Source: Piscirickettsiaceae bacterium (GTDB taxonomy: Bacteria > Pseudomonadota > Gammaproteobacteria > Nitrosococcales > Methylophagaceae). From it: a DNA stretch of 56,794 nt. Each line of letters starts with the position of its first letter. Within the stretch, counting starts at the first letter, position 1. This document shows, piece after piece, positions 18,356-27,305 of this stretch. Under the pieces are notes generated by a model. It did not search any database. It was not told the DNA's origin and saw only the letters and a list, made by a program, of their open reading frames with translations. Location: positions 1-56,794 of the forward strand of contig JAIBDY010000009.1 in the NCBI GenBank assembly GCA_024685995.1, written 5' to 3'. The translations under genes and the position numbers were made by a program.

Positions 18356-19416
18356 CAGTCGCGCTTCGTTGGAGCATAGAGATCGCTATCTATATAGCGT
18401 TGATGGGTATGACGTAATAACACCATAATTACTGCAGCGACAGGTAAGGCTAGCAACACGCCCATAAAACCAAACAACTGCGCGCCCGCCATCACTGAAA
18501 ATAATACCGCTACCGGATGTAAACCTATACGTTCACCGACAAATCGCGGTGTGAGTACTATGCCTTCAAGCAACTGCGCAAAGCCAAACACCCCGGCAAC
18601 CATCAACACCGGCAGCCAATCGTGAAACTGAAAATAAGCCGCGACACCCGACAAGCCTATACCCACAATCAAGCCTAAATACGGCACAAAACTGACGACG
18701 CCTGCTACCACACCTAGCAATAGCGCGAGCTCCAATCCGATGGCGGTCAAACCAATCGTGTAAATAATGGCCAAGGCAAGCATGACCATCAGTTGCCCTC
18801 GAAGAAATGCTGACAACATCTCATCACACTCTAATGATAAATCGATAATTTGCTTGGCATAACGCCGGGGTAATAACTCTCGAAACCGCAATACAATATC
18901 ATCCCAGTCTCGTAGTAAATAAAATGTCAGCACTGGCACGAGTATCAGGTTGGCCAACCATTGTAAAAGTGCTAAACCAGAGCTCGTCATATAACGGAAC
19001 ACGCTGGCCGCAACCTGGCTGACATTGGTCCAATATTCGACAAACGTCTGTTTAATACTGCTGAAATCAAATATTTCGACTGGAAACCCTAAAGCGGCTA
19101 ACCAAGGGATTGTTGTCGATTGAAATATCGACAAATACTCAGGTAAGCGCTTAAACAGCGCACCGACTTGTGCGGTCAATAAGGGCAACAATACTAATAC
19201 TAGTAAAAAACCAACCAACAACAAGACCGCATAGACAATCGATACCGAGACGCTTCTCGACAATTTACGTGCTTCCAAGCTATCCACGATAGGATCACCT
19301 AAATACGCAAATAAAGCAGCAATAAAAAAAGGCATCAACACGGGAGACAGTAAGTAGCATAACCAACCAACCGTCAATGTCGTGACGATCAGAAAAATTT
19401 TATGTTCATCGGTCAT
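18355..19416 (-). CDS. AI-2E/PerM-family membrane transporter
   Basis: A 353-residue integral membrane protein with about eight helices and the features of the AI-2E exporter/PerM family: FLIVTTLTVGWLCYLLSPVL at the start, ALFAYLGDPIVDSLE, the large loop with QIIDLSLECDEMLSAFLRGQ and the late GERIGLHPVAVLFSVMAGAQ. Family members export autoinducer-2 or act as Na+/H+ antiporters or permeases; the substrate here is not known. The start at 19416 overlaps the preceding phosphatidyltransferase stop as ATGA, while the longer frame (19455) is unnecessary. It is immediately upstream of hda, an arrangement seen in several Gammaproteobacteria. Confidence 0.88.
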   Translation of the reverse strand: MTDEHKIFLIVTTLTVGWLCYLLSPVLMPFFIAALFAYLGDPIVDSLEARKLSRSVSVSIVYAVLLLVGFLLVLVLLPLLTAQVGALFKRLPEYLSIFQSTTIPWLAALGFPVEIFDFSSIKQTFVEYWTNVSQVAASVFRYMTSSGLALLQWLANLILVPVLTFYLLRDWDDIVLRFRELLPRRYAKQIIDLSLECDEMLSAFLRGQLMVMLALAIIYTIGLTAIGLELALLLGVVAGVVSFVPYLGLIVGIGLSGVAAYFQFHDWLPVLMVAGVFGFAQLLEGIVLTPRFVGERIGLHPVAVLFSVMAGAQLFGFMGVLLALPVAAVIMVLLRHTHQRYIDSDLYAPTKRD

Positions 19417-19970
19417 CCCTTGTTCTTGTGTAGCTGCCATGCTCGCCGCCCCCATACAATCATATATTCAGCGCCGCTGATTATCACACTAAGTACGACT
19501 AAAGACACCCCTATTTCTATCCAACGATGAAGAGCAAGGTCGGCATAATGTTGCACAATGATCGTAAACACTAAAAGGATTTGTAGCAGCGTGTTTATTT
19601 TACTGCTCCACAATGGCAACAATTTGAATTTGCCGAATAAGTAATGATACGCCACTCCGCCCGTCACAATCATGATATCGCGACCGAACACCAACCATAA
19701 TAACCAGTGAGGTATCAGCCCTAACCAGGTCAAGGTAGCAAAGCTCGCCACAAGCAATAACTTATCGGCTAAAGGATCCAAAATAGACCCCAAGCGAGAT
19801 TCCCAGTGGTAATGTTTGGCTAAAAAACCATCTAAAGCATCCGATATGCCCGCTATCGCAAATAACACCATCGCTAGGCCAAATTGATAATTCAATAATG
19901 CCGACACCACGGGAATCACCAAAAGAATGCGGATAATCGAAATTAAGTTAGGGATATCTTCGCGTTTCAA
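19413..19970 (-). CDS. CDP-alcohol phosphatidyltransferase (PgsA-like)
   Basis: A 185-residue membrane enzyme that transfers a phosphatidyl group from CDP-diacylglycerol to an alcohol, as in phosphatidylglycerophosphate or cardiolipin synthesis. The signature DALDGFLAK...GSILDPLADK (residues 44-69) fits the family pattern DxxDGxxAR...GxxxDxxxD, except that Lys replaces the Arg after Ala. Six hydrophobic helices follow. Whether it makes phosphatidylglycerophosphate or uses another alcohol cannot be told. It is the first gene of the minus-strand run and lies divergently opposite purM (about 220 bases apart). Confidence 0.85.
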   Translation of the reverse strand: MKREDIPNLISIIRILLVIPVVSALLNYQFGLAMVLFAIAGISDALDGFLAKHYHWESRLGSILDPLADKLLLVASFATLTWLGLIPHWLLWLVFGRDIMIVTGGVAYHYLFGKFKLLPLWSSKINTLLQILLVFTIIVQHYADLALHRWIEIGVSLVVLSVIISGAEYMIVWGRRAWQLHKNKG

Positions 19971-20191
19971 GCTGTCACCTTACGCCGTGAGCGTCGCGCT
20001 TTGTTATAGCCAGTCATTAGCTCAACACCGCTCACTCGCAATGATTCACGCTGCGCATTGTAGACAAGAATCGTCAAGATGCGACGTAAGCCAAGCGAAA
20101 TTAGAATGAAAAAAAATCTAGACATTATGGTATTCTATCACGCTGTTTTTTGTAGGCGTAAATGCCAACCTTTTTTCTTCAGGAACCGCAG

Positions 20192-21247
20192 ATGACTCAA
20201 CCTTTTGACCCGAAATCTTCGCCTCTTAGTTACCGTGATGCCGGTGTTGATATTGAGGCAGGCAATGCCTTGGTTGATCGTATCAAACCGCTAGCGGCAA
20301 GTACACGCCGGCCTGGTGTGATGGCTGGGCTAGGTGGCTTTGGTGGTCTCTTCGAATTGCCCGTTGATCGTTACAAACACCCCATCCTTGTGTCTGGTAC
20401 CGATGGTGTCGGTACCAAACTCCGACTCGCGATTGAATCTGGTATTCACGATACGATTGGCATTGACTTGGTCGCCATGTGCGTCAACGATATTATTGTA
20501 TTGGGTGCCGAACCGCTGTTTTTCTTAGATTATTACGCCACCAGTAAACTAGATATTGAAGTTGCAAGCGCTGTTGTCGCAGGTATCGCTGAAGGTTGTA
20601 CACAATCTGGCGCTGCGTTAATAGGTGGCGAAACAGCTGAAATGCCGAGTATGTATGAAGATGGTGATTATGATTTGGCTGGATTCTGTGTCGGCGTCGT
20701 TGAGAAAGACAATGTCATTGATGGCAGCCAAGTTCAGGTTGGGGATACCTTAATAGGTCTCGCTTCATCAGGCCCACACTCCAATGGTTATTCATTGATT
20801 CGTAAAGTGCTTGAACGTAGCGATGACACGATGGCAACGCCTTTTGGCAACAGCACCTTGGGCGAACAGTTATTGGCGCCAACGAAAATTTATGTCAAGT
20901 CACTATTGGCACTACATCAACATATTAATATTCACGCCCTGTCACATATCACTGGTGGCGGTTTGTTAGAAAATATCCCACGTGTTTTGCCGAGCCATGT
21001 TGATGCGGTGATTGATGCCGCTAGCTGGCAACGCCCCGCTATTTTCGATTGGCTACAAGAACAAGGCAATATTATTGATGAAGAAATGTACCGAACTTTC
21101 AATAATGGTATCGGCATGGTGGTCTGTGTTGCCGAGGCGGATGTTAAACAAACCCTGCAACATTTAAGCAACGCTAGCGAAACGGCTTCGGTGATCGGAC
21201 ATATCGTGCGTTCAGATAATGTCGCGCCACGCGTTATTATTCAATAA
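20192..21247 (+). CDS. purM: Phosphoribosylformylglycinamidine cyclo-ligase (PurM)
   Basis: AIR synthetase, fifth step of purine biosynthesis: it closes the imidazole ring of FGAM with ATP. The 351 residues show the N-terminal [20 protein letters not shown], the nucleotide region [36 protein letters not shown] and [15 protein letters not shown], all PurM signatures. The start at 20192 is preceded by AGGA at the right distance; a longer frame from 20162 is unlikely. Length fits the family (345). It is the first gene of purM-purN-DUF3108-nudF, with 6 bases to purN. Confidence 0.95.
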   Translation: MTQPFDPKSSPLSYRDAGVDIEAGNALVDRIKPLAASTRRPGVMAGLGGFGGLFELPVDRYKHPILVSGTDGVGTKLRLAIESGIHDTIGIDLVAMCVNDIIVLGAEPLFFLDYYATSKLDIEVASAVVAGIAEGCTQSGAALIGGETAEMPSMYEDGDYDLAGFCVGVVEKDNVIDGSQVQVGDTLIGLASSGPHSNGYSLIRKVLERSDDTMATPFGNSTLGEQLLAPTKIYVKSLLALHQHINIHALSHITGGGLLENIPRVLPSHVDAVIDAASWQRPAIFDWLQEQGNIIDEEMYRTFNNGIGMVVCVAEADVKQTLQHLSNASETASVIGHIVRSDNVAPRVIIQ

Positions 21248-21253
21248 GCTTCT

Positions 21254-21847
21254 ATGAGTCAAGCTCAACAAAAAGCCAAACTACTCGTCCTGATTTCAGG
21301 TCGTGGTAGCAATATGGTGTCCATTATTAATGCCATTGAACAAGGCGACTTACCCGCAGAGATTGTCGCTGTCATTAGTAATCGCCCTGATGCCGCGGGA
21401 CTTGATTTAGCCCAACAAGCGGGTATAAATACCGCTGTCGTCGACCACACCCAGTTCGATAGCCGTGAACAATTTGACCAATATTTGTCCCAAACTATCG
21501 ACAGTTATACGCCAGACTTGGTGATCTTAGCGGGCTTTATGCGTATTCTGACGGCAGAGTTTGTCGCGCATTATGCTAATAAATTACTGAATATTCACCC
21601 GTCCTTACTCCCTAAGTTTAAAGGTTTACATACCCATCAACGCGCTATCGATGCGCAAGAGACTGAACATGGCGCTACTGTGCATTTTGTGACCGCTGAA
21701 CTTGATGATGGACCGATTGTCCTACAAGCACGTGTGCCTGTGTATGACAATGATGATGCCGACCTTTTGGCCAAACGGGTATTAAAACAAGAACATCAGC
21801 TCTACCCTGATGCCATCAGGAAAATTATTACCGAACGAACCTTTTAA
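21254..21847 (+). CDS. purN: Phosphoribosylglycinamide formyltransferase (PurN)
   Basis: GAR transformylase: third step of purine synthesis, transferring a formyl group from 10-formyl-THF to GAR. The 197 residues contain the GRGSNM phosphate loop (residues 15-20), FMRILTAEFV, NIHPSLLPKFKGLHTHQRAI with the catalytic Asn-His pair, and ELDDGPIVLQARVPV with the catalytic Asp. Length fits E. coli PurN (212). It follows purM by 6 bases. Its end lies 13 bases before the DUF3108 start, suggesting one transcript. Confidence 0.94.
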   Translation: MSQAQQKAKLLVLISGRGSNMVSIINAIEQGDLPAEIVAVISNRPDAAGLDLAQQAGINTAVVDHTQFDSREQFDQYLSQTIDSYTPDLVILAGFMRILTAEFVAHYANKLLNIHPSLLPKFKGLHTHQRAIDAQETEHGATVHFVTAELDDGPIVLQARVPVYDNDDADLLAKRVLKQEHQLYPDAIRKIITERTF

Positions 21848-21860
21848 CGGCCATAACCCG

Positions 21861-22616
21861 ATGCGTAGAATAGCTATTTTAATATTGTTTATCCTACCTT
21901 CAGCCAGCCTGCTCGCTGACACGATACCTGATTTCTCAGCTAACTACGCCATTAAACTCAATGGCATTCAAGCCGGTGAGCTTAAACGTAGCCTAGTCAG
22001 TAATTCTGACGGTAGTCGTTTATTTAAGTCTGAAACAAAAGCCAAAGGTGTCTTTGCTTTTTTCAAGCCCGAAGTGATCGTCGAGACCAGCCTATGGTCC
22101 AGCGATGCGCAAAAAATTAAACCCATCGCTTATCGCTACAGCCGCACTGGCGGTAAAAAAGACAAAACCCTCCTACTCGATTTTGACTGGTCGACAAAGC
22201 AGCTTCACATCGACGATAAGCAACAGCCGTGGTCTTTGACACTAAAAGATGACACCTTAGACAAGTTACTCTATCAGCTTGCGCTGATGTCAGATCTGGC
22301 CGAACAACAAGAACAATTCCACTATCACATTGCCGATGGCGGAAAAATAAAACAATACTTAATTAGCAAAGTAAGTCGAGAAGTCATCTCTACCCCCCTT
22401 GGGAAAATCGAAGCGCTGAAACTGACCCGCGAACGTAGCCGACCCAAAGACCGCAAAACCACCCTATGGTGCGCGCCAGCCTTAAACTATCTCCCAGTGA
22501 AACTGGAGCATATTGAAAAAGATGGCACTTTGTTCACCGCCACATTACGTCGTTTAAACGGCATCGACAGTGCTGGTGCTTTTAACGCCCGCCATTCCTC
22601 TACCGCTATCGAATAA
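21861..22616 (+). CDS. Exported DUF3108 protein
   Basis: A 251-residue protein with an N-terminal signal peptide (RRIAILILFILPSASLLADT) and a beta-rich mature domain. It matches the DUF3108 family, which is often encoded behind purMN in Gammaproteobacteria: FSANYAIKLNGIQAGELKRS, FKPEVIVETSLWSS and the C-terminal TTLWCAPALNYLPVKLEHIE are characteristic. The fold is related to periplasmic lipid-binding or LolA-like barrels, but the role is unknown. The ATG at 21861 is preferred because the signal begins there; the frame upstream lies inside purN. Confidence 0.78.
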   Translation: MRRIAILILFILPSASLLADTIPDFSANYAIKLNGIQAGELKRSLVSNSDGSRLFKSETKAKGVFAFFKPEVIVETSLWSSDAQKIKPIAYRYSRTGGKKDKTLLLDFDWSTKQLHIDDKQQPWSLTLKDDTLDKLLYQLALMSDLAEQQEQFHYHIADGGKIKQYLISKVSREVISTPLGKIEALKLTRERSRPKDRKTTLWCAPALNYLPVKLEHIEKDGTLFTATLRRLNGIDSAGAFNARHSSTAIE

Positions 22617-22627
22617 ATACGCCTGTT

Positions 22628-23236
22628 ATGAGCAAAAAACAATTTACTATTCTGAACGAAACCACCCCCTACAAAGGTTTTTTTAGTTTAAAAAAATTCG
22701 AGTTAAAACATACTTTATATCAAGGAGGTTGGAGCCAACCCATTACCCGTGAGTTATTTCACCGGGGCAATTGTGTTGCCGTCCTACTCTATGATCCTAA
22801 GCGTGATGAAGTTGTGTTGATCGAACAGTTCCGAATGGGTGCAATACAACTGTCTGCTGACCAAGCATGGTTGATTGAAATTGTTGCTGGTGCGATTGAG
22901 CAAGGTGAAACTGCTGAAGACGTCGCCCACCGTGAGTCACTGGAAGAAGCCAACTGTCAGATTGAAAAACTGATCAAAATCAATGATTTCTTCACCTCCC
23001 CTGGTGGGACATCAGAGTTGCTGACATTATATTGCGGTAAGGTCGATACCAGCGAGGTCGGCGGTGTCCACGGTTTGGACCATGAAGATGAAGATATTGC
23101 GGTGTCGACAATGAAATTTGACGATGCTTATCAATTACTGCTCGATGGCAAAATCTTATCCGCCATTCCCATTATTGCATTGCAATGGCTTTATATTAAT
23201 CGCAGCCAATTAAGACACGATTGGCAACAGGTTTAA
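22628..23236 (+). CDS. nudF: ADP-ribose pyrophosphatase (NudF-like Nudix hydrolase)
   Basis: A Nudix hydrolase of the ADP-ribose pyrophosphatase group that cleaves ADP-ribose to AMP and ribose 5-phosphate. The 202 residues include LFHRGNCVAVLLYDPKRDEV, VVLIEQFRMGA and the Nudix box GAIEQGETAEDVAHRESLEE (GX5EX7REUXEE), with a Gly-to-Asn change in the last position of the motif. FFTSPGGTSELLTLYCG matches the C-terminal segment of NudF. E. coli NudF is 209 residues. It follows DUF3108 by 11 bases and ends before a perfect hairpin at 23276. Confidence 0.88.
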   Translation: MSKKQFTILNETTPYKGFFSLKKFELKHTLYQGGWSQPITRELFHRGNCVAVLLYDPKRDEVVLIEQFRMGAIQLSADQAWLIEIVAGAIEQGETAEDVAHRESLEEANCQIEKLIKINDFFTSPGGTSELLTLYCGKVDTSEVGGVHGLDHEDEDIAVSTMKFDDAYQLLLDGKILSAIPIIALQWLYINRSQLRHDWQQV

Positions 23237-23275
23237 CACCGGAGCCAATGCGCATCACCTCCATTGTTGCAAGCA

Positions 23276-23309
23276 TTGTTCAGCTGCTTTTTTTTAAGCA
23301 GCTGAACAA
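23276..23309. repeat. Perfect 14-bp inverted repeat with T6 loop
   Basis: TTGTTCAGCTGCTT at 23276-23289 pairs without mismatch with AAGCAGCTGAACAA at 23296-23309 around a loop of six T. It lies between the convergent nudF and hydrolase genes. It can form a strong hairpin in either RNA, so it probably ends both transcripts, although no T tract follows the stem on either strand; the T run is in the loop on the plus strand. Confidence 0.75.
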
Positions 23310-23321
23310 GCTAAACACTCT

Positions 23322-24194
23322 TTAAGAGGCAATCTCAACCCCTGCCCATTCTGTGATGAAATCATCGAGATAATCTGCAACGACACTGGGTTGATCTTCT
23401 GGCACATAATGGCCTGCGTTATCAATCACCTGGAAACGTGTGGGTCCAGCAATCGCTTTTTTCAACCGTTTACCGGCCTCAACCGGCATAAATGCATCAT
23501 ATTTACCCCAACAGACCAATGTCGGACAGGTTATTTTTGAATGGTCCACATTCATCGTTTCATCATTCGTGGGATCATTACACACTCTGATTAACGATTT
23601 AAAACCGTGAAAACCCGGGCCACGGCCCCAGAATTGTAAATAGTTATGTTTAACGTTTTGATCACTAAAAGCCACTTTTTCATGACTTCCTGTACGTAAC
23701 AGGCCTGCAAAACCGGCTGCCGCTTGTCCCATAGCGGCACCTAAGACAGCGTCATCATCGACTTTATCTAATGGCGCAAAGGCTTCAACCTCAAGCACAG
23801 GCCAATAGTCGAATGAAACACAATTGAATAATGCTAATCGTGAAATATAGTCCCCGTATTTCGCTGCAAAGATTTGACAAACACCACCACCATGATCATG
23901 TCCGACAAGAATCACTTTACCTTTCAGATCTAATGCTTCAATAACCCCTTTTATTGCTTCTGCCTGATTAGTCAATGTGTGTTTAAAATCGTTAAGCGGC
24001 ATATCTGACTGACCATAACCGACCATATCCATCGCCAGTGTACGATAGTTATCTTTAAGGTGGGCCTGTACATGACGCCACAATCTCGCATTAGTTGGAA
24101 TACCGTGAACAAATAGAATCGTAGTATCGCCGGATCCCGCTTCTTCGATATTAATATTTAATTTTAAGCCATCGATGGTGATTTCTTGCTTCAT
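23322..24194 (-). CDS. Alpha/beta hydrolase, Asp-nucleophile (dehalogenase/epoxide hydrolase type)
   Basis: A 290-residue alpha/beta-fold enzyme. The oxyanion-hole HGIP is at residues 30-33, and the nucleophile elbow reads VGHDHGG with Asp100 where serine esterases have Ser; the catalytic His is in DNAGHYVPEDQP (His262). An Asp nucleophile with GHD-x-GG is the hallmark of haloalkane dehalogenases, fluoroacetate dehalogenase and epoxide hydrolases, which form a covalent alkyl-enzyme ester. The cap domain (residues about 130-220) is present. The substrate is unknown. It follows a TetR regulator by 18 bases and is probably under its control. Confidence 0.8.
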   Translation of the reverse strand: MKQEITIDGLKLNINIEEAGSGDTTILFVHGIPTNARLWRHVQAHLKDNYRTLAMDMVGYGQSDMPLNDFKHTLTNQAEAIKGVIEALDLKGKVILVGHDHGGGVCQIFAAKYGDYISRLALFNCVSFDYWPVLEVEAFAPLDKVDDDAVLGAAMGQAAAGFAGLLRTGSHEKVAFSDQNVKHNYLQFWGRGPGFHGFKSLIRVCNDPTNDETMNVDHSKITCPTLVCWGKYDAFMPVEAGKRLKKAIAGPTRFQVIDNAGHYVPEDQPSVVADYLDDFITEWAGVEIAS

Positions 24195-24212
24195 TATGGT
24201 TTCCCTAGTTGA

Positions 24213-24791
24213 TTAATCGAGTATTGTTAAAAATTGTGTCACAAGTGTCTTGAGCTTATCTGGACTCATCCCTGATTTGCTCATAACAAATAAACCTTGT
24301 GCATTGTTCAGTAGTTGCGTTGCCATTAATTTTGCATTTTTTGATGTATCAATCTCTGTCAAGTCTTGTGCACGAATGATCGCTTTGTAAAAAACATCTT
24401 CCATGTATTCCAACGTTTTTTTGGTTTGATTTTTGACTTCTTGATCTGACAGGCCTAGCTCTGTCAATGAGTTCGTCACAAAACAACCATCTATCACATT
24501 GGCATTATCGATATCTTTTATTCGTTGATAAAAATAGTCTTTGATAGCCTTTTTCGGTGAAGGTGCCGTTAATAAATTGGTAAAGTTTTTTACAATAACT
24601 TGTTGATGATAACGTTCTAATGACAACAAAAATAAACTGTGCTTATTGCCAAAAGTATCGTACAAGCTTTGTCTTTTGATGCCCATTTGAACTTCTAAAG
24701 CCGGTATCGATGTAGCTTCATATCCTTTGGACCAAAATAGTTGTACTGCTTTATCGAGCACCCGATCTATATCAAAAGCTTTGGTTCTCAT
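24213..24791 (-). CDS. TetR/AcrR-family transcriptional regulator
   Basis: A 192-residue repressor with an N-terminal helix-turn-helix (residues 5-50: DIDRVLDKAVQLFWSKGYEA, then ALEVQMGIKRQSLYDTFGNK) and an all-helical ligand-binding C terminus. The Y-x-T-F-G-N-K turn is a TetR/AcrR hallmark, close to the NemR/AcuR-like group responding to reactive small molecules. It is the first gene of a two-gene operon with the Asp-nucleophile hydrolase, so the inducer may be that enzyme's substrate (inference). Inverted repeats in its promoter suggest self-regulation. Confidence 0.87.
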   Translation of the reverse strand: MRTKAFDIDRVLDKAVQLFWSKGYEATSIPALEVQMGIKRQSLYDTFGNKHSLFLLSLERYHQQVIVKNFTNLLTAPSPKKAIKDYFYQRIKDIDNANVIDGCFVTNSLTELGLSDQEVKNQTKKTLEYMEDVFYKAIIRAQDLTEIDTSKNAKLMATQLLNNAQGLFVMSKSGMSPDKLKTLVTQFLTILD

Positions 24792-24838
24792 TGCGTATCC
24801 AAGTGGTTAGTAAAATTCTTTACTGGAAAGACCTGTCA

Positions 24839-24868
24839 AATATAATCCATATCTGACAGATCAGTCAA
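24839..24868 (-). promoter_or_regulatory. tetR-hydrolase promoter with overlapping operator repeats
   Basis: On the minus strand a TTGACT box (24868-24863) is followed after 18 bases by TATATT (24844-24839), a plausible sigma70 promoter for the TetR gene, 47 bases upstream of its start. An inverted repeat TGAC-N6-GTCA (24854-24867) covers the -35 box, and CTGTCA at 24833-24838 is the mirror of TGACAG at 24854-24859, so two operator-like repeats overlap the promoter. This fits TetR autorepression. The remaining bases up to 25085 hold only a weak promoter-like TTCAGA/TATGTT pair for the next gene. Confidence 0.5.
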
Positions 24869-25094
24869 GTATAAAGTTAAAGACAATAACGGTTCAGTCT
24901 CACCTATCATCCTGATGGGTGTAAAAACGAAAGTGTGCATTTAATCAGGCTATGCGTGCCATGAAAAATGGCCCTCAATGAATATATCAGTAAGCACAAA
25001 ACAACATTAGAAATGAAAACCTAGTGCACGATCTTTAAATTCAGATACACTACAATTCTGGTATGTTAAATAGTCGATATTAAGGATGATAACG

Positions 25095-27305
25095 ATGGGA
25101 CTTGTTCACAAAGTTATATTAACCAGTGTGTTGTTTACGGGGTCTATCGCAACCTATTTTGCGTATTCTTTTAGTGAGAATTTAGCGACAATAGATGCAA
25201 AACAAGAATTTAATACCGCCTCCACTACCCGAATCAACAAAATAAAAGAAAAGCTAAGAGATTCACAAGGCGTTTTACTGGCATTCAAGGCATTTTTTGA
25301 CTCATCTGATGATGTCACTGAAGATGATTTTGCCAATTTTGCTGCTGTGCTCACACAAGGTCGTCCACAACTATCTGTGCTAGCTTGGCTCGAGCAAACG
25401 TCCCCAAACGACTCCCCTCGATGGCAAAGCGAGAAGGTGCACTACCCGCTTCGCTATAGCTATTCATACGATGACAATACGCTAGATTCTTTTATTGACT
25501 CAGAACAGCTACTGTCTAAGCATATTCCTCAGGACGACACTGACTTAATCACAATGAAGGTCCTAGCGTTAGAATCTAATCATAGACTGCTCATACTTTC
25601 TTTACCCATCTTGGCGAAAAACGAGCCAAACCGAAATCTAAACAACAATTACCCTGCCGGCTATCTCGTCATGGCTGTTGACCTGTCTCATCTCATTATA
25701 GACTCAGTCAAAATCTTGCCTATAGAACCCATCATACTGTCAATACAAAGCGATGACCGAACATTAGCCCTTGTGAACCCAAATGGCTTAAGTTTGGCCG
25801 TTGACAACTGGCATGAAAACACACATCGTCATGACAACCTAAAAACAACCGAGCGGATACAGGTGACAGACAGTAGGTTAACCATTAACGCATCTTCCAA
25901 CTTAACCGCTTTTTATCCCCCCAATTATCTGAGCACCTTAGTGCTCGTTGTCGGTAGCTTGATAACATTAGCCCTGACTTATTTTGTTCACTTAACCATC
26001 AGACGTCACTTACGAGATCTTGAAGTCATTAACAAGAAAACGGTGGATCTCGATCATGCACAAACGGTGATATTAAAACAGGAAAAACAACTTGCCTCGA
26101 ATGCGGAAAAAAAACTCCGCATAGACGAAATTCAACAAGCTTTGGTCAAAAATGAGTTTTGTTTATATTATCAACCCAAAGTGAATATGCGGACGGGAAA
26201 TGTCTTTGGCGTTGAGGCATTAATTCGCTGGCTTCATCCTGAGAAAGGCTTGATCCCACCACTGGACTTTTTACCGTTACTTGATGGAACGGACTTAGAA
26301 TGCCAAATCGGCGACTGGGTGATTCATCAGGCTTTACACCAACTGGCTCATTGGCATGAACAAGGTATTCAACTTGAAGTCAGCGTCAACATATCATCTC
26401 ACCATCTTCAAGCAGACAACTTTTTTGATCAACTCAATCATGCTTTACAACAAAATCCAAGCGTAGCATCGAAATCCTTGCAACTAGAAATACTAGAAAG
26501 CGCTTCTTTAGGGGATCTTAAAACAATCATCGCCATCATCAAAAAATGCCAAGATAACCTTGGTGTTAGAATCGCGTTAGATGATTTTGGTACCGGTTAC
26601 TCCTCTTTGACACATCTGAGAAACCTGCCCGTTGACATTATTAAAATTGATAAAAGTTTTACCCAAGACATGCTTGACGACCCAAGTGACTACGCCATTA
26701 TCGATGGCGTCATTGGCCTAGCTGAAGCCTTTAATCGTGAAGTCGTTGCCGAAGGGGTTGAAGCGACGGCGCATGGTTTAATTTTACTGATAAATCACTG
26801 TGAACAAGCACAGGGTTATGGCATTGCCAGACCGATGCCTGCGGATAGCTTTACCGATTGGCTCACCCACTACTCACCAAATCAAGCGTGGTTAAACTGT
26901 GGTCAAGAGCACCGGACAATAAAGCAAAGTAAGGTCAAATCATTCAAACTCATCATCACGCAATGGAAAAATAAATTCATAACAAATATTCAATCTCAAC
27001 CTACTGAAGTCAAGTCATGGCCCATCATGGATCACACATGTTGTCTTTGCAATGATTGGCTCAAACGTACAGAACGAACATCCTTATTTGCACCACACTG
27101 GTTAATCAAACTAGCCAGTGCGCATGAAAACCTTCATACGCATGCCCAAGATTTATGGCAGCGATATCAGCAAGAGGGTAAGGCATTTAAAAAAGGCGAT
27201 TTAACAGAATTACACGCTATTTTTGATGAGATCATGGCCTTATTGGAATTGGAGTCTAAAACCCATCAAATAGGGAATAAGGCTCCTCTGCCGACCCAGC
27301 ATTGA
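25095..27305 (+). CDS. CHASE-EAL-CZB protein (c-di-GMP phosphodiesterase)
   Basis: A 736-residue membrane signalling protein. Order: membrane helix (residues about 5-25), a periplasmic CHASE-type sensor (30-270), a second helix (about 280-300), a short coil, an EAL phosphodiesterase domain (365-600) and a C-terminal CZB-like zinc domain (615-700). The EAL domain looks active: EALIRW with Glu374, SVNISSHHLQ, LEILESAS, DDFGTGYSSL, IKIDKS and AEGVEA are all present. No GGDEF domain is present. The CZB-like tail has CLCNDW and HENLH, but the first zinc His is replaced by Gln (ITQWK). AAGGA eight bases before 25095 decides the start. Together with its downstream neighbour it forms a paralogous pair. 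Confidence 0.88.
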   Translation: MGLVHKVILTSVLFTGSIATYFAYSFSENLATIDAKQEFNTASTTRINKIKEKLRDSQGVLLAFKAFFDSSDDVTEDDFANFAAVLTQGRPQLSVLAWLEQTSPNDSPRWQSEKVHYPLRYSYSYDDNTLDSFIDSEQLLSKHIPQDDTDLITMKVLALESNHRLLILSLPILAKNEPNRNLNNNYPAGYLVMAVDLSHLIIDSVKILPIEPIILSIQSDDRTLALVNPNGLSLAVDNWHENTHRHDNLKTTERIQVTDSRLTINASSNLTAFYPPNYLSTLVLVVGSLITLALTYFVHLTIRRHLRDLEVINKKTVDLDHAQTVILKQEKQLASNAEKKLRIDEIQQALVKNEFCLYYQPKVNMRTGNVFGVEALIRWLHPEKGLIPPLDFLPLLDGTDLECQIGDWVIHQALHQLAHWHEQGIQLEVSVNISSHHLQADNFFDQLNHALQQNPSVASKSLQLEILESASLGDLKTIIAIIKKCQDNLGVRIALDDFGTGYSSLTHLRNLPVDIIKIDKSFTQDMLDDPSDYAIIDGVIGLAEAFNREVVAEGVEATAHGLILLINHCEQAQGYGIARPMPADSFTDWLTHYSPNQAWLNCGQEHRTIKQSKVKSFKLIITQWKNKFITNIQSQPTEVKSWPIMDHTCCLCNDWLKRTERTSLFAPHWLIKLASAHENLHTHAQDLWQRYQQEGKAFKKGDLTELHAIFDEIMALLELESKTHQIGNKAPLPTQH

